Shown here piece by piece: positions 17,460-26,953 of a stretch of DNA of 64,000 nucleotides. Position 1 is the first letter of the stretch. Every line of letters starts with the position of its first letter. A program made the translations under genes and the position numbers. A model generated the notes under the pieces. The model worked only from the letters and a program-made list of their open reading frames with translations. It did not search any database and was not told the origin of the DNA. This DNA comes from Paracoccus aerodenitrificans (GTDB lineage: Bacteria > Pseudomonadota > Alphaproteobacteria > Rhodobacterales > Rhodobacteraceae): assembly GCF_027913215.1 (NCBI RefSeq), contig NZ_CP115784.1, positions 1,922,001 through 1,986,000 on the forward strand, given 5' to 3'.

Positions 17460-17965
17460 CGCAACAGGCTCCGGGCAGATGGAAGCTGGCCGGAGTGTTT
17501 CTTGCCATCGCATTGCCGCTGATGCTGGCGATCTGGTGGTTCGGCATCGTGAAAGGCGGCAATCCGACCCCGGCATCTGCCGAGATTGCCCTGTCACTCG
17601 TCCCGGTTCTGGCAGCGATTATTGCAGGGATGGTCTGGCGTCGTCATTTGCCAGCATATCCGGGATGGGCCATGCGCCGCCCTTATAGCTGGCTGATGGC
17701 TGGCCTTCTTTTTGTATCGCAAACGCTGATCTTCGCCCTGATGACCTTCTTCATGATCATCCTGCCGCAGCAGGCGCATAGCGGCGATCTGACCGGGAAA
17801 GTCCTGACAACTCTGGTGATGCTGTTTCAGATCAGCACCCTGCCGATTGTTCTTGGCGTCCTGTTTATGCAATTTCTGCTTTGCCTGCTTCAGACCGAAG
17901 CCGGGCTGTTCCTCGGGGTCTGGCTTATGGGAAAGTTCAAACCCAATCACGATTCTCCGTCGTAA
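17456..17965 (+). CDS. hypothetical four-helix membrane protein
   Basis: 169 residues, begins in ATGA overlap with gatB and is therefore probably co-translated. Hydrophobic segments lie near residues 11-31, 43-60, 78-103 and 122-145, so four transmembrane helices are predicted with both ends in the cytosol. No conserved motif is recognised. Its position after gatB is probably operonic convenience rather than functional linkage. Reading frame and hydropathy support it as a real gene. Confidence 0.75.
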   Translation: MTQQAPGRWKLAGVFLAIALPLMLAIWWFGIVKGGNPTPASAEIALSLVPVLAAIIAGMVWRRHLPAYPGWAMRRPYSWLMAGLLFVSQTLIFALMTFFMIILPQQAHSGDLTGKVLTTLVMLFQISTLPIVLGVLFMQFLLCLLQTEAGLFLGVWLMGKFKPNHDSPS

Positions 17966-18027
17966 CAGGGCTGGAACTGGACGCGCCGGATGCACTAAGA
18001 ATCGGACAACACAAAGAGGGACAGCTC

Positions 18028-18477
18028 ATGCAGGAATACGAATACAGCGCCGTACCGGCTCCGGCACGAAGCGAAAAGACCAAGGGCAGCAAAACTCCGG
18101 CGGATCGCTATGCTGTGACGCTGACCGAGGCGATCAATGTCATGGCTGCTCAGGGATGGGAATATCTGCGGGCAGAGACCCTGCCGTCAGAAGAGCGCAG
18201 CGGCCTGACCGGACGCACGACACTGTTCCATAACCTGCTGATCTTCCGCCGTCCGGTCTCTGCCGGGAAGCGGCGTGCAGATGCACCTGCTGCGCAACCG
18301 GCTGCGGCACCGCGTCCCCCTAGCGTGACGCCCCCGGTGACACCCCCAGCAGGCGACCCGGAAGCGACACTGCCGACCAACGCCACCGTAGCGCCGGATG
18401 ATCGCAAGGCCGATGAGACCGGCTCTCCGATCTTCTCGGAAAAGATGCGGACACCGGAAAAACCCGGGGCAGAATGA
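18028..18477 (+). CDS. DUF4177 domain protein
   Basis: 149 residues, ATG at 18028 preceded by GAGGGACAG. The N-terminal ~75 residues are a DUF4177-type domain (QEYEYSAVPAP, then LTEAINVMAAQGWEYLRAETLP and TTLFHNLLIFRRP). The C-terminal half is a low-complexity Ala/Pro/Thr-rich tail, probably disordered. The domain is a small alpha/beta fold of unknown function. It is likely cytosolic, as no signal peptide is visible. It lies 62 bp after the membrane protein gene on the same strand. Confidence 0.75.
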   Translation: MQEYEYSAVPAPARSEKTKGSKTPADRYAVTLTEAINVMAAQGWEYLRAETLPSEERSGLTGRTTLFHNLLIFRRPVSAGKRRADAPAAQPAAAPRPPSVTPPVTPPAGDPEATLPTNATVAPDDRKADETGSPIFSEKMRTPEKPGAE

Positions 18478-18503
18478 TCTGCGCGGCTCCGGGGTATTTC
18501 TTG

Positions 18504-18533
18504 CGCCGGGTCCCGCTCAGTGCGGGTTGGCGC
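18504..18533. terminator. hairpin spanning the SMR gene stop codon
   Basis: CCCGC/GCGGG (18512-18516, 18522-18526) with an outer GCGCC/GGCGC pair forms a stem with an internal loop between convergent DUF4177 and SMR genes. It covers the SMR stop. No T-run, so low confidence as a terminator. Confidence 0.35.
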
Positions 18534-18852
18534 TGGAGAACATGTTGATGATCACGACCCCGGCGGCGATCAGCGCAATCCCGATCACCCCCGCCGCGTC
18601 AAGATGCTGGTTCAGAAACGCCACGCCGATCAGAGAGATCAGCGCAATCCCAGTACCCGACCAGATCGCATAAACCACCCCCATCGGCATGGTCTGAACC
18701 ACCACAGACAGCGCATAGAATGACAGCCCGTAACACACCGCCATCACCAAAGTCGGCACGATCCGGGTAAACTGCGCCGATTGCTGCAGCGCGGTCGTCC
18801 CGATCACCTCCAGCAGGATTGCGCCGCCAAGCCAGCCCCAGACAGGGATCAT
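18517..18852 (-). CDS. small multidrug resistance (SMR) family transporter
   Basis: 111 residues with four transmembrane helices, the size and topology of EmrE/SugE proteins. The essential membrane-embedded Glu appears in helix 1 ([14 protein letters not shown]), and helix 3 has the family pattern [16 protein letters not shown] with SMR-type Trp and Gly residues. SMR proteins work as antiparallel dimers that exchange protons for cationic compounds or guanidinium; which subtype this is cannot be settled here. It overlaps the miaB stop by 4 nt and is co-transcribed with it. Confidence 0.9.
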   Translation of the reverse strand: MIPVWGWLGGAILLEVIGTTALQQSAQFTRIVPTLVMAVCYGLSFYALSVVVQTMPMGVVYAIWSGTGIALISLIGVAFLNQHLDAAGVIGIALIAAGVVIINMFSSANPH

Positions 18853-20162
18853 ATCAGCCTCCCGGCCAAGGAATTCGGGGCGGAATGGGTGATCTCGACT
18901 TCAACCAGTTCGCCGATCTTCGCATCTGGTGCCTCGACGAAAACCGAGTGCAGGTAATCCGATTTGCCGACCATCTGCCCGGCCTCGCGGCCCTTCTTCT
19001 CGAACAGCACGCCAAGGCGACGGCCCACCATCGATTCCTGCGCGGCTTTTTGCTGGCGGCTCAGCAAAGCCTGCAATTCCTGCAACCGCGCATCGGCGAC
19101 ATCCGAAGGCACTTCTTCGCGCCCCGCCGCAGGCGTTCCCGGACGCGGCGAATATTTAAAGCTGAACGCACTGCCATAGCCGACCTCTTCAATCAGCCGC
19201 AGCGTGTCGCGGTGATCCTGATCGGTCTCGCCCGGAAAACCGGCAATGAAATCCGAGGTCAGCATGATATCCGGCCGCGCGGCGCGGATGCGGTCGATCA
19301 GGCGCAGATAGGCATCTGCAGTGTGCTTGCGATTCATCGCCTTCAGCACGCGGTCGCTGCCGGACTGAACCGGCAGATGCAGATAGGGCATCAGCTTGGG
19401 TTCATCCCCATGCGCCTCGATCAGGTCGTCGGTCATGTCGTTGGGATGGCTGGTCGTATAGCGGATGCGGTCCAGCCCGTCGATTTCGGCAATCGCCCGA
19501 ATGAGCCGCCCGAACTGCCATTCGCGCCCATCGGCCCCTGCCCCGTGCCAGCCATTCACATTCTGCCCCAAAAGGGTAATTTCGCGCACCCCGCGCGCGA
19601 CCAGATCGCGCGCCTCGGAGATGATCCGCTCGACCGGGCGCGACACTTCGGCCCCGCGCGTATAGGGCACCACACAGAAGGCGCAGAACTTGTCGCAGCC
19701 TTCCTGCACTGTCAGAAACGCGGTCGGCGCGCGGCGGGTCGCGCGGGCTTGCGGCAGATGGTCGAACTTGTCTTCCTCGGGGAACTCGGTCAGCACGCGC
19801 GGGCCTTCGCCGCGGGCCATTGCGGGCAGCTTGTGATAACTTTGCGGCCCGACCACCAGATCGACCAGAGGCATCCGGTTCACGATTTCCTCGCCCTCGG
19901 CCTGCGCTACGCAGCCCGCCACGGCGATTTTCAGATCCGGCTTTTCCGCCTTGAACGGCTTCAGTCGGCCCAGATCGGAATACAGCTTCTCGGCCGCTTT
20001 TTCCCGGATATGGCAGGTGTTCAGCAGAACCATATCCGCCTCGGCCTGATTTTCGGTCAGGACATAGCCATCCGCGCCCATCGCCTCGGCCATGCGCGAG
20101 CTGTCATAGACATTCATCTGACAGCCATAGGTCTTGATGAAAAGCTTCTTCGGTTCGGCCAT
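18849..20162 (-). CDS. miaB: tRNA-2-methylthio-N6-dimethylallyladenosine synthase
   Basis: 437-residue radical-SAM methylthiotransferase modifying i6A37 of tRNA to ms2i6A37. The N-terminal UPF0004 domain has C14, C50 and C84 for the auxiliary cluster. The radical-SAM motif CDKFCAFC gives C156, C160 and C163. A C-terminal TRAM domain ends the protein. The start at 20162 ([17 protein letters not shown]) is preceded by AAGGAA and fits the family; a longer frame adds an implausible N-terminus. MiaA, which makes its substrate, is encoded at 35.3 kb. Confidence 0.96.
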   Translation of the reverse strand: MAEPKKLFIKTYGCQMNVYDSSRMAEAMGADGYVLTENQAEADMVLLNTCHIREKAAEKLYSDLGRLKPFKAEKPDLKIAVAGCVAQAEGEEIVNRMPLVDLVVGPQSYHKLPAMARGEGPRVLTEFPEEDKFDHLPQARATRRAPTAFLTVQEGCDKFCAFCVVPYTRGAEVSRPVERIISEARDLVARGVREITLLGQNVNGWHGAGADGREWQFGRLIRAIAEIDGLDRIRYTTSHPNDMTDDLIEAHGDEPKLMPYLHLPVQSGSDRVLKAMNRKHTADAYLRLIDRIRAARPDIMLTSDFIAGFPGETDQDHRDTLRLIEEVGYGSAFSFKYSPRPGTPAAGREEVPSDVADARLQELQALLSRQQKAAQESMVGRRLGVLFEKKGREAGQMVGKSDYLHSVFVEAPDAKIGELVEVEITHSAPNSLAGRLI

Positions 20163-20220
20163 TTTCGGATTCCTTTGCAGCGGGCGTTCTAGCGGAAAGC
20201 ACCGGCAAAGCAAAGCGGCG

Positions 20221-20604
20221 CTAGATGAACCCCTGCCAGACCAGAACCCAGATCACGAAGATACCCAGAACAAGCAGACCGAACACCACCGAAGCCGCGA
20301 AATTCGTCGCTCTCTGCTGTACCCGCGTGACCCGCCCGAAGGGTTTCAGATAGGCGACCAGATCGGCATGCGCCTGCGCCGCTGCCCGGAAATCGGTCTG
20401 GCGGGCGATCTTCGGCGCGTTGGTCACCAGCTCGGCCTCGCGCAGGATTTCCGCCTTTTTCAACAGATTGCGCGGCAAGGCGCCGCCCCGGCGACGGATC
20501 ATCGTTTCAAGGCTGACATCCTCGCCCCGGCGCACGCCTCCAAGCCGCGTGGCCATCAGCACAGCGACCTCCTCGGCCCAGCTTCGCACGTTTAATGGCG
20601 TCAT
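20221..20604 (-). CDS. hypothetical protein with C-terminal membrane anchor
   Basis: 127 residues from ATG 20604, which has an AGAGGGACAGG ribosome site. The body is helical and charged, with Arg-rich segments ([20 protein letters not shown]). The last ~22 residues form one transmembrane helix ([20 protein letters not shown]), so it is probably tail-anchored in the inner membrane with the body in the cytosol. I recognise no family. It follows in the direction of miaB with a 58-bp gap and may be co-transcribed upstream of it. Confidence 0.72.
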   Translation of the reverse strand: MTPLNVRSWAEEVAVLMATRLGGVRRGEDVSLETMIRRRGGALPRNLLKKAEILREAELVTNAPKIARQTDFRAAAQAHADLVAYLKPFGRVTRVQQRATNFAASVVFGLLVLGIFVIWVLVWQGFI

Positions 20605-20674
20605 CCTGTCCCTCTTCGTTAAGCGCAGCATAGAGCGGCTGGCGGACACGATCCAGAGCCGCTAGGGTGGCGTT

Positions 20675-21448
20675 ATGATGCTGAACACGATTATTTCCGG
20701 TGAGGATAACGGCGATGTGCCCGTGATTCTGGCGCATGGGCTTTTCGGCTCGGCCCGCAATCTTGGCGGTCTGGCGCGCAGGCTTGGCGAGACGCGCAAG
20801 GTGATCTCGGTCGATATGCGCAATCATGGCGATTCGCCGCATGATCCCGATCACAGCTATCCGGCTCTGGCCAGCGATCTGGCCGAGGTGATTGCAGCGC
20901 ATGGCGGCGCGGCCGATGTGGTGGGGCACTCGATGGGCGGCAAGGCCGCGATGGCACTGGCGCTTTCTCAGCCCAAGCGTGTGCGAAAGCTGGTGGTGAT
21001 GGATATCGCGCCGATCGCATATTCCCACGATCAGATGCAGTATCTGAATGCCATGCAGGGGCTGGATCTGGACGGGCTGAAGCTGCGCTCCGAGGCGGAT
21101 AAACGTCTGGCAAAGACGGTGGACGATCCCGGTGTGCGGGCATTCCTGCTGCAAAGCCTCGACCTGAAGGCCGATCCGCCGGTCTGGAAACTGAATCTCG
21201 ATGTTCTTTCGGATCAGATGGACAATCTGGTTGGCTGGCCCGACGGGCTGGACAAAGCGGCATTTGACGGCCCCACCCTGTTCCTTGCCGGCGGAGCCTC
21301 TGATTATGCAGCAAAAGGCCCCGCTGCGGATGCGATTCATGCGTATTTCCCGCAAGCCGAGCTTCGCTATATCGAGGGTTGCGGGCATTGGCTTCATGCC
21401 GAGGAGCCGACACTTGTCGCCGATGCGGTCACCGAATTCCTGAACTGA
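20675..21448 (+). CDS. alpha/beta hydrolase (YbfF-like esterase)
   Basis: 257 residues. The oxyanion-side HGLFGSARN motif is near 21-29, the nucleophile elbow GHSMGG places Ser at 86, and the catalytic His lies in EGCGHWLHAEEP near the end. Length and the DMRNHGDSP motif fit the YbfF/epoxide-hydrolase-like esterase group. No signal peptide, so cytosolic. The natural substrate is unknown; acyl-CoA or short-chain esters are common in the group. Two adjacent ATGs open the gene; it is divergent from the preceding hypothetical gene. Confidence 0.88.
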   Translation: MMLNTIISGEDNGDVPVILAHGLFGSARNLGGLARRLGETRKVISVDMRNHGDSPHDPDHSYPALASDLAEVIAAHGGAADVVGHSMGGKAAMALALSQPKRVRKLVVMDIAPIAYSHDQMQYLNAMQGLDLDGLKLRSEADKRLAKTVDDPGVRAFLLQSLDLKADPPVWKLNLDVLSDQMDNLVGWPDGLDKAAFDGPTLFLAGGASDYAAKGPAADAIHAYFPQAELRYIEGCGHWLHAEEPTLVADAVTEFLN

Positions 21449-21598
21449 CCGGGCCGCGGCTTTCGCACTTGGCAGCACCCTCTGGCATAGGGCTGCGATA
21501 TGGCACCCTGTCCAAGCGCATGGCTTTACAGCCTCTGCCCGTCGCGCTCAAATGACAGACGGATCATCCTGGGTCCAAGCTACCAAGGAGGAGGGAAA

Positions 21599-22933
21599 AT
21601 GCATTCATTCAACAAAAAATCACATGTCGTCTCTGCCGCGATATTTGGGCTGTTCGCTGCCATCCCGGCGACCGCCATCGCTCAGCAAGAGGTCACCCCT
21701 GCCGAGATTACGATCAGCGAGGCCGAGCAGGCGATGATCGACTGGGTGGATCAGAACCGGCAATCCATCATCGACGAATTGTCCCAGCATGTCGGCATGA
21801 ATACAGGCACCGAGAATATCGAAGGGATCGACGCCTATCGCGACGTGCTTCAGGCGGATCTGGAAGAACTGGGCTTCGCGACCGAAATCCACACTGCCGA
21901 TTCGGTCGAAATCCTGACCTGCAAAGGCGGCGAAATGGCGTTTGCGGATAATCTGGTCGGGCGGATCGAAGGCAACTCGCCGCGCCGGATCTTTCTGAAC
22001 GGTCATATGGACACGGTTTTCCCCGCCGGTGATGAGTTTCAAGAACTCGTGATCGAAGAGGACGGCACGCTGAAAGGTCCCGGCGTGGGCGATATGAAGG
22101 GCGGTATCGTGGTGATGCTGAACGCTCTGCGTGCGATCAACGAACAGGGCCTGCTGGACGACGCCAATATCACCGTGGCCTTCAACAGCGACGAGGAAAT
22201 CGGCTCTCTCGGATCGCGGGAACTTATCCTGGCTCTGGCCGAAGAAAACGATGTCGGGTTGATTTTCGAATCCTCGCCTCCCGGCAAGATGACACGCGAA
22301 CGCAAAGGCTTGGGTCAGGCCCGGCTGCTGGTTCGCGGGCGCGAGGCTCATGCCGGTGCCAATCACGAAGAGGGCGTGTCGGCCAATCTGGAAATGGCGC
22401 ATAAGATCATCGAGGTCGAGAAGCTGACCGATTACGACAAGGGCTCGACCGTGAATACCGGCACGATGAGCGGAGGCGAAAAGCGCAACACCATACCGGG
22501 CTGTGCGGAGGCCTATATCGACATGCGCTATCTGACGCCCGAGGCCGGTGAGGAACTGAAAGCCGGGATCGAGGAAATCGCCGCCACCACCGTGGTCAGC
22601 AACCCCGATTACCCCGATGTTCCGGCAGTCGAAAGCTGGGTCGTGCTGCACCGCCCCGTCAAGGAGCAGAATGACGAGGTGGACGCGCTGATCGCCGAAG
22701 CGATGGGGCTGTCAGCTCAGCTTGGCGGAGAGCCGATCACCGAGACCGACGTGTCGGGCGGCGGCACGGATGGCTCGATTGCGCAAAGCGTCGGACTTCC
22801 CAGCATTGACGGGTTGGGTGTGATGTCGACCGGCATTCATTCCTCGCGTGAGGAATCCACGGTGGATTCGCTGATCGCCAGCACCAAGATGGCGGCGATC
22901 ATGATTGCAAGGCAAATCCAGCAGGGCGAATAA
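21599..22933 (+). CDS. exported M20 peptidase (glutamate carboxypeptidase-like)
   Basis: 444 residues from ATG 21599 with a strong AAGGAGGAGGG site. The signal peptide runs to about residue 28 (cleavage near TAIA/QQE), so it acts in the periplasm. M20 metal motifs: NGHMDTVFPAGD, GPGVGDMKGG and FNSDEEIGSLGS. The resemblance is to carboxypeptidase G2-type enzymes releasing C-terminal glutamate, but the substrate is not certain. It stands between the esterase and the convergent IscU-like gene. An N-terminal extension to 21500 is rejected because it would place the signal peptide internally. Confidence 0.9.
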   Translation: MHSFNKKSHVVSAAIFGLFAAIPATAIAQQEVTPAEITISEAEQAMIDWVDQNRQSIIDELSQHVGMNTGTENIEGIDAYRDVLQADLEELGFATEIHTADSVEILTCKGGEMAFADNLVGRIEGNSPRRIFLNGHMDTVFPAGDEFQELVIEEDGTLKGPGVGDMKGGIVVMLNALRAINEQGLLDDANITVAFNSDEEIGSLGSRELILALAEENDVGLIFESSPPGKMTRERKGLGQARLLVRGREAHAGANHEEGVSANLEMAHKIIEVEKLTDYDKGSTVNTGTMSGGEKRNTIPGCAEAYIDMRYLTPEAGEELKAGIEEIAATTVVSNPDYPDVPAVESWVVLHRPVKEQNDEVDALIAEAMGLSAQLGGEPITETDVSGGGTDGSIAQSVGLPSIDGLGVMSTGIHSSREESTVDSLIASTKMAAIMIARQIQQGE

Positions 22934-22957
22934 GCCTTGCGGCACTGATCTGCGTTA

Positions 22958-22988
22958 CCGGGCGGCGTCCGGCCTTCGCGTCGCCCGG
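22958..22988. terminator. hairpin between convergent M20 peptidase and IscU-like genes
   Basis: CCGGGCG (22958-22964) pairs with CGCCCGG (22982-22988), with further GCG/CGC pairing inside. It lies in the 68-bp gap between two convergent genes and could end transcription from either side. No T-run on either strand. Confidence 0.45.
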
Positions 22989-23001
22989 AACCCCAACCGG
23001 A

Positions 23002-23442
23002 TCAGCCGGATTCGGCCTGATCCATCGCCTCCAGCGTCGCCTGCCACGCCAGCAGGATCGAGGCATGCCGGTTCGGATAGTCCCGCGCCGGGATCAGCAC
23101 CTCCAGCCCGTCCCAGGGCGCAGCCGGAACCGGGCCGTTTTCCTTCAGCATCGCGGTCAGCTCCCGCGTGCCGCGTTCGATATCATCGCGGCTCGCCCCC
23201 AGCACATTCTGTCCCAGAACCGCCGCCGAGGCCTGCCCCAACGCGCAGGCCCTGACCTCCTGTCCGAAATCACTGATGCGACCGTTTTCCATTCGCAGAT
23301 GCGCGGTCACCGTCGATCCGCATTGCGGAGAACGTCGCTTTGCGCTGCCCTGAGGGCTCTCGATCGTGCCGAGATGTGGGATATCCGCCGCAAGGGCGAG
23401 TATCCGCTTGGAATAAAGCTGCATCATATCGGCGTCGGACAT
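23002..23442 (-). CDS. IscU/SufU-like iron-sulfur scaffold protein
   Basis: 146 residues. The fold pattern of NifU-N/IscU is visible: PQCGSTVTAHLRMENGRI around C41 and VRACALGQASAAVLGQ around C66. The third cluster-ligand Cys of IscU/SufU, expected in the C-terminal helix, is absent; that region reads HASILLAWQATLEA. It may therefore bind a cluster or zinc with other ligands, or be a carrier rather than a scaffold. Two further Met starts lie close to the first; the ATG at 23442 follows GGGGGAA. It is divergent from hisI, with a 58-bp gap. Confidence 0.82.
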   Translation of the reverse strand: MSDADMMQLYSKRILALAADIPHLGTIESPQGSAKRRSPQCGSTVTAHLRMENGRISDFGQEVRACALGQASAAVLGQNVLGASRDDIERGTRELTAMLKENGPVPAAPWDGLEVLIPARDYPNRHASILLAWQATLEAMDQAESG

Positions 23443-23500
23443 GGTTTCCCCCGCGTGGCTGAATGCCTAGATAGGGATCGGGACCGTGAAAGGAAAGCAA

Positions 23501-23860
23501 ATGCTCGACCCAACCACCCTGCGTTTCGACGCAAACGGGCTGATCCCCGCCATTGCGCAGGATGCGGAAAGCGGCGATGTGCTGATGATGGCATGGATGA
23601 ATGCCGAGGCCGTAACGCGCAGTCTGCAAACCGGGCGGGTGACCTATTGGTCACGCTCGCGACAGTCATTCTGGATCAAGGGCGAGACCTCCGGCCATGT
23701 TCAGAAGCTCGTCGAGATGCGCGTCGATTGCGACCGCGACTGCCTGCTGGTGCTGGTTCAACAGGAGGGACCGGCCTGCCACACCAACCGGCGAAGCTGT
23801 TTTTATACGGCGATACGAGATGGTGAGGAAGTCGAGATCATGGCGCCGACGGCGGAGTAG
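23501..23860 (+). CDS. hisI: phosphoribosyl-AMP cyclohydrolase
   Basis: 119-residue monofunctional HisI, third step of histidine synthesis, opening the adenine ring of phosphoribosyl-AMP. Conserved parts: [22 protein letters not shown], the metal-binding VDCDRDCLL (C77, C81) and [10 protein letters not shown] (C93, C100). There is no fused HisE domain. The ATG at 23501 has AAAGGAAAG upstream and is preferred over a GTG at 23486. A GGGGC-TTC-GCCCC hairpin at 23880-23892 follows the stop. Confidence 0.95.
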   Translation: MLDPTTLRFDANGLIPAIAQDAESGDVLMMAWMNAEAVTRSLQTGRVTYWSRSRQSFWIKGETSGHVQKLVEMRVDCDRDCLLVLVQQEGPACHTNRRSCFYTAIRDGEEVEIMAPTAE

Positions 23861-23879
23861 CCCTCGACGCTGGCCCGCC

Positions 23880-23897
23880 GGGGCTTCGCCCCTTGTT
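23880..23897 (+). terminator. GGGGC-loop-GCCCC hairpin after hisI
   Basis: GGGGC-TTC-GCCCC followed by TTGTT, 20 bp after the hisI stop. It has terminator form with a short T-rich tail. The same core recurs at 26302-26319 and, on the other strand, at 48001-48015, so it is also one copy of a small intergenic repeat family. Confidence 0.55.
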
Positions 23898-23908
23898 CCG
23901 GGCCGGGG

Positions 23909-24751
23909 TTACATACCCACCATCGCCCGGATTTCTGCCGGACTCACCCCATCATCGCGCAGCGCCCTCAGACTCCGCGCATCGTCGCGCTTGGCCAGCC
24001 GCTTGCCGTCCGCATCCCGGATCAGACGGTGATGGTGATATTCCGGCGTCTCAAGATCCAGCAGGCGTTGCAGCAGCACATGGATCCATGTCGAATCGAA
24101 CAGATCCAGCCCGCGTGTCACCAGATCGATCCCCTGCGCCGCATCGTCCAGCACCACCGAAAGATGATAGGAAGTCCCCATCCCCCGCCGCGCAAGGATC
24201 ACATCCCCGATCCCTCTCAGAAACGCATCGCGGCTGAGAACATGTACGCGCCCGTCGCGAAAGCTCAGCATATTGTCGCGCAGAAGGTCAAACGCCCGCC
24301 CCGTATCCAGCCGGATCACATCCCCGTCGCGCAGATCCCGCATCGGCCTTCCCCGGCAGGTGCCGGGATAGATCAGCCCATCCGGCCCGTGGATCGGCAC
24401 GCCCTCCTGAGGGGCCGAAAGCGCCCCCTTGATATCACCGCGCGTGCAGGAACAGGGATAGGTCACGCCCAGATCGGACAGATAGGACAACGCGTCCCGA
24501 TAGATCTCTAGCCGCTCCGATTGCCGCATCACCGGCTGACGCCACTGTAACCCCAGCCACGCCAGATCCTCGAAAATAGCGTCTTCGAATTCCGGCTTGC
24601 AGCGGTCGCGGTCGATATCCTCGATCCGCAGCAGAAACTGCCCGGAACTGGATTTTTCCGCCGCCACGAATGCTGAAAACGCGTGGCCAAGATGCAACAG
24701 CCCCGTGGGTGAGGGCGCAAAACGGGTACGCGTCACGCCCCTGCCAGCCAT
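23909..24751 (-). CDS. gluQ: glutamyl-Q tRNA(Asp) synthetase
   Basis: 280 residues. It is a shortened glutamyl-tRNA synthetase that glutamylates queuosine at position 34 of tRNA(Asp). The HIGH-type motif is HLGH in [16 protein letters not shown], and the KMSKS-type motif is KRLAKRD near the C-terminus. A zinc-binding CSC plus a later YPGTC match GluQ. It lacks the anticodon-binding domain of true GluRS, as expected at this length. The start overlaps the trmFO stop by 19 bp, so both are one transcription unit. Confidence 0.93.
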   Translation of the reverse strand: MAGRGVTRTRFAPSPTGLLHLGHAFSAFVAAEKSSSGQFLLRIEDIDRDRCKPEFEDAIFEDLAWLGLQWRQPVMRQSERLEIYRDALSYLSDLGVTYPCSCTRGDIKGALSAPQEGVPIHGPDGLIYPGTCRGRPMRDLRDGDVIRLDTGRAFDLLRDNMLSFRDGRVHVLSRDAFLRGIGDVILARRGMGTSYHLSVVLDDAAQGIDLVTRGLDLFDSTWIHVLLQRLLDLETPEYHHHRLIRDADGKRLAKRDDARSLRALRDDGVSPAEIRAMVGM

Positions 24752-26067
24752 GCGCTGAAATCCTGCTTGGCGCGGTTCGTATAGGCCGGATAGCGATCCT
24801 TGCGGCCACGCCGCCCGCCCTTGGCCTCGACCGGGGGGAACAGGCCGAAATTGACGTTCATCGGCTGGAAGGTCTTCGCCTCGGCCCCGCCGGTGATGTG
24901 GTGGATCAGAGCGCCCATCGCAGTCGTGCCCGGCGGCGGGGCCAGATCACGGCCCGCAGCCTCTGCCGCCGCCATCCGTCCGGCCAGCAGCCCCATCGCA
25001 GCACTTTCGACATAGCCTTCCACCCCGGTCACCTGACCGGCAAAGCGCAGATTGGGCCGCTTGCGCAGCCGCATCCGATCATCCAGCAGCGTGGGAGAGT
25101 TCAGAAAACTGTTCCGGTGAATCCCGCCAAGCCGCGCGAATCCGGCATTTTGCAGGCCGGGGATCATGCGGAACACATCGGTCTGTGCACCGTATTTCAT
25201 CTTGGTCTGGAAACCAACAATATTATACAGCGTTCCCAGTGCATTATCCCGGCGAAGCTGCACAACCGCATAGGGTTTTTCCTCGGGCTTATGGGCATTG
25301 GTCAGCCCGACCGGCTTCATCGGCCCGTGGCGCAGCGTCTCGCGGCCGCGTTCGCTCATGACCTCGATGGGCAGACAACCATCGAAATAACCGGCGGTTT
25401 CGCCCTCGTGGAACTCGGTCTTGTCGGCGGCGAGCAGCGCGTCGATGAACGCCTCGTATTCCTCGCGCGTCATCGGGCAGTTGATATAGGCGGTGCGCTC
25501 TTCCTCGGTCTCGCCCTTGTCATAGCGGGATTGCCGCCATGCAATATCCATGTCGATCGTATCGGCATAGACAATGGGCGCGATCGCATCGAAGAAAGCC
25601 AGCGACTCTGACCCGGTCTCGGCCCGTATCGCATCGCCCAGTGCCGCAGAGGTCAGCGGACCCGTCGCGATGATCCAGCTTCCTTCGGCGGGCAACGCAG
25701 TGATCTCTCCGGTCTCGACGGTGATCAGCGGTTCCGCACGAAGTGCGGCGGTGACATCTGCCGAGAACGCCTCGCGGTCCACCGCCAAAGCGCCGCCTGC
25801 GGGCAGTTTATGCCGGTCGGCCATCGCCATGATCAGCCCGCCAGCCTGCCGCATTTCCCAGTGAAGCTGGCCGACGGCGTTATTCTCATCATCATCCGAA
25901 CGGAAAGAGTTCGAACAGACCATCTCCGCGAAATCGCCGGTCTTATGGGCGAAGGTTTCGACAACGGGCCGCATCTCATGCAGCACGACGGGGACGCCCG
26001 CGCGGCTGATCTGCCACGCAGCTTCCGAGCCGGTCAGACCGGCGCCGATGATGTGAACGGGTTCCAT
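24733..26067 (-). CDS. trmFO: methylenetetrahydrofolate-tRNA (uracil-54-C5)-methyltransferase
   Basis: 444 residues from ATG 26067. The FAD-binding [13 protein letters not shown] opens the protein at residues 6-18, followed by HEMRP and CSNSFRSDD with C51. Further signatures are [36 protein letters not shown] and [18 protein letters not shown]. The enzyme makes m5U54 in the T-loop of tRNA using folate and FAD. It replaces SAM-dependent TrmA in many alphaproteobacteria. No clear Shine-Dalgarno is visible before the ATG. It is upstream of and overlaps gluQ. Confidence 0.95.
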   Translation of the reverse strand: MEPVHIIGAGLTGSEAAWQISRAGVPVVLHEMRPVVETFAHKTGDFAEMVCSNSFRSDDDENNAVGQLHWEMRQAGGLIMAMADRHKLPAGGALAVDREAFSADVTAALRAEPLITVETGEITALPAEGSWIIATGPLTSAALGDAIRAETGSESLAFFDAIAPIVYADTIDMDIAWRQSRYDKGETEEERTAYINCPMTREEYEAFIDALLAADKTEFHEGETAGYFDGCLPIEVMSERGRETLRHGPMKPVGLTNAHKPEEKPYAVVQLRRDNALGTLYNIVGFQTKMKYGAQTDVFRMIPGLQNAGFARLGGIHRNSFLNSPTLLDDRMRLRKRPNLRFAGQVTGVEGYVESAAMGLLAGRMAAAEAAGRDLAPPPGTTAMGALIHHITGGAEAKTFQPMNVNFGLFPPVEAKGGRRGRKDRYPAYTNRAKQDFSAWLAGA

Positions 26068-26301
26068 GAGCGGGGAGCTAATGGTTGTTGGCTGGCGGTG
26101 CAAGCCGAAGGCCTGTGCTGTCCATATCATACGCAGCTAAATCCCACCCGAACATATCCGCACGGCAGAGGGCAGTGTCAGGCCCGGGCGGACGCACCAC
26201 CTTCGGCCAGAGCACTTTATTGCGCAATCCCGCTGAACGATTGTTCGACACGGACCGGCACCAAAGCGTCCGCCCGAGGGGGCGGCCGGACGCTGCCCGG
26301 C

Positions 26302-26319
26302 GGGGCTGCGCCCCTTGAT
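26302..26319 (+). repeat. copy of GGGGC/GCCCC intergenic hairpin
   Basis: GGGGC-TGC-GCCCC then TTGATT and CCGGGC, matching the element after hisI (GGGGC-TTC-GCCCC, TTGTT, CCGGGC). No plus-strand gene ends nearby, so here it is not an obvious terminator. Confidence 0.5.
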
Positions 26320-26354
26320 TCCGGGCATGGAGTCTGGACAACGCCTCGGGACGC

Positions 26355-26383
26355 AAAAAGGCGCGGGTTTCCCCGCGCCTTTA
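26355..26383 (-). terminator. rho-independent terminator of hsp20
   Basis: On the minus strand GGCGCGGG-GAAA-CCCGCGCC is followed by five T. The stem is 8 bp, perfect and GC-rich, and starts about 25 bp after the hsp20 stop. Confidence 0.85.
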
Positions 26384-26403
26384 TCGGTCAGTTCAGCTCA
26401 GGC

Positions 26404-26862
26404 TCAGGCGTCCAGCTTCTCGACGCGCTTGGTGCCCTCGACCCGTTCAATCGCGATCTGGCGAGGTTTCAGGGCTTCGGGGACTTCGCGGATCAGGTCG
26501 ATATGCAGCATGCCGTCCTGATGCGAGGCACCCTCGACGCGGATATGCTCGGCCAGGGTGAAGCGGCGCTCGAAGGCGCGGGTGGCGATGCCGCGATGCA
26601 GGAAGCTGCGGCTGTCATCCTCTTCGGCTTTCTTTGCCGAGACGATCACCGAGCCGTCGCGTAGCTCGACATTCAGATCGTCGGCAGCGAAGCCTGCAAC
26701 AGCGATAGAGATACGATAGGCATCCTCGCCGGTTTTTTCAATGTTATAAGGGGGATAGGACTGGGTTGCGCTGTCTGCAGACAGGGCGCGGTCCATAAGA
26801 TCGGCCATACGGTCAAAGCCGACAGAGGCGCGGTAAAGCGGTGCGCGATCAAAGCTACGCAT
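26404..26862 (-). CDS. Hsp20 (alpha-crystallin) small heat-shock protein, IbpA type
   Basis: 152 residues. The start MRSFDRAPLYRASVGFDR is characteristic of class A IbpA-type proteins. The alpha-crystallin domain spans about residues 37-135, with the GMLHIDL strand near its end. It is an ATP-independent holdase for unfolding proteins. The ATG at 26862 is chosen over one nine bases upstream because the AAAGG ribosome site abuts the upstream ATG but is correctly spaced for this one. A sigma-32-like promoter, a ROSE-like leader and a terminator frame the gene as a single heat-induced unit. Confidence 0.94.
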   Translation of the reverse strand: MRSFDRAPLYRASVGFDRMADLMDRALSADSATQSYPPYNIEKTGEDAYRISIAVAGFAADDLNVELRDGSVIVSAKKAEEDDSRSFLHRGIATRAFERRFTLAEHIRVEGASHQDGMLHIDLIREVPEALKPRQIAIERVEGTKRVEKLDA

Positions 26863-26949
26863 GTGATACATCCTTTCGAAGCGATGTCTATGTTATGCCC
26901 CCGGACAGCCGGGCGGCGGGTGACAGGACCCGTTCTGGCGTCCCGTGTC
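26863..26949 (-). promoter_or_regulatory. ROSE-like RNA thermometer in hsp20 5' leader
   Basis: The predicted leader is ~85 nt with three hairpins. The first pairs GACA/TGTC and GGAC/GTCC (26922-26949); the second is CCCGG-loop-CCGGG (26900-26913); the third at 26870-26885 reads AUCGCUUCGAAAGGAU. In the last, UCGCU pairs with the AGGA ribosome site leaving one bulged G. This matches the U(U/C)GCU-AGGA rule of ROSE elements known before alphaproteobacterial small heat-shock genes. Heating would free the ribosome site. Confidence 0.7.
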
Positions 26950-26953
26950 AGGA

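Larger units (their letters stand above)
26068..26403. other. 336-bp intergenic region with hairpins, no gene seen
   Basis: Between trmFO and hsp20, both read leftward. No credible coding frame is present. It contains an 8-bp inverted repeat AGCGTCCG (26265-26272) / CGGACGCT (26287-26294), a GGGGC-TGC-GCCCC hairpin at 26302-26314 followed by TTGATT, and the hsp20 terminator at 26355-26383. The part nearest trmFO should hold its promoter, but I cannot assign one. Confidence 0.6.
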
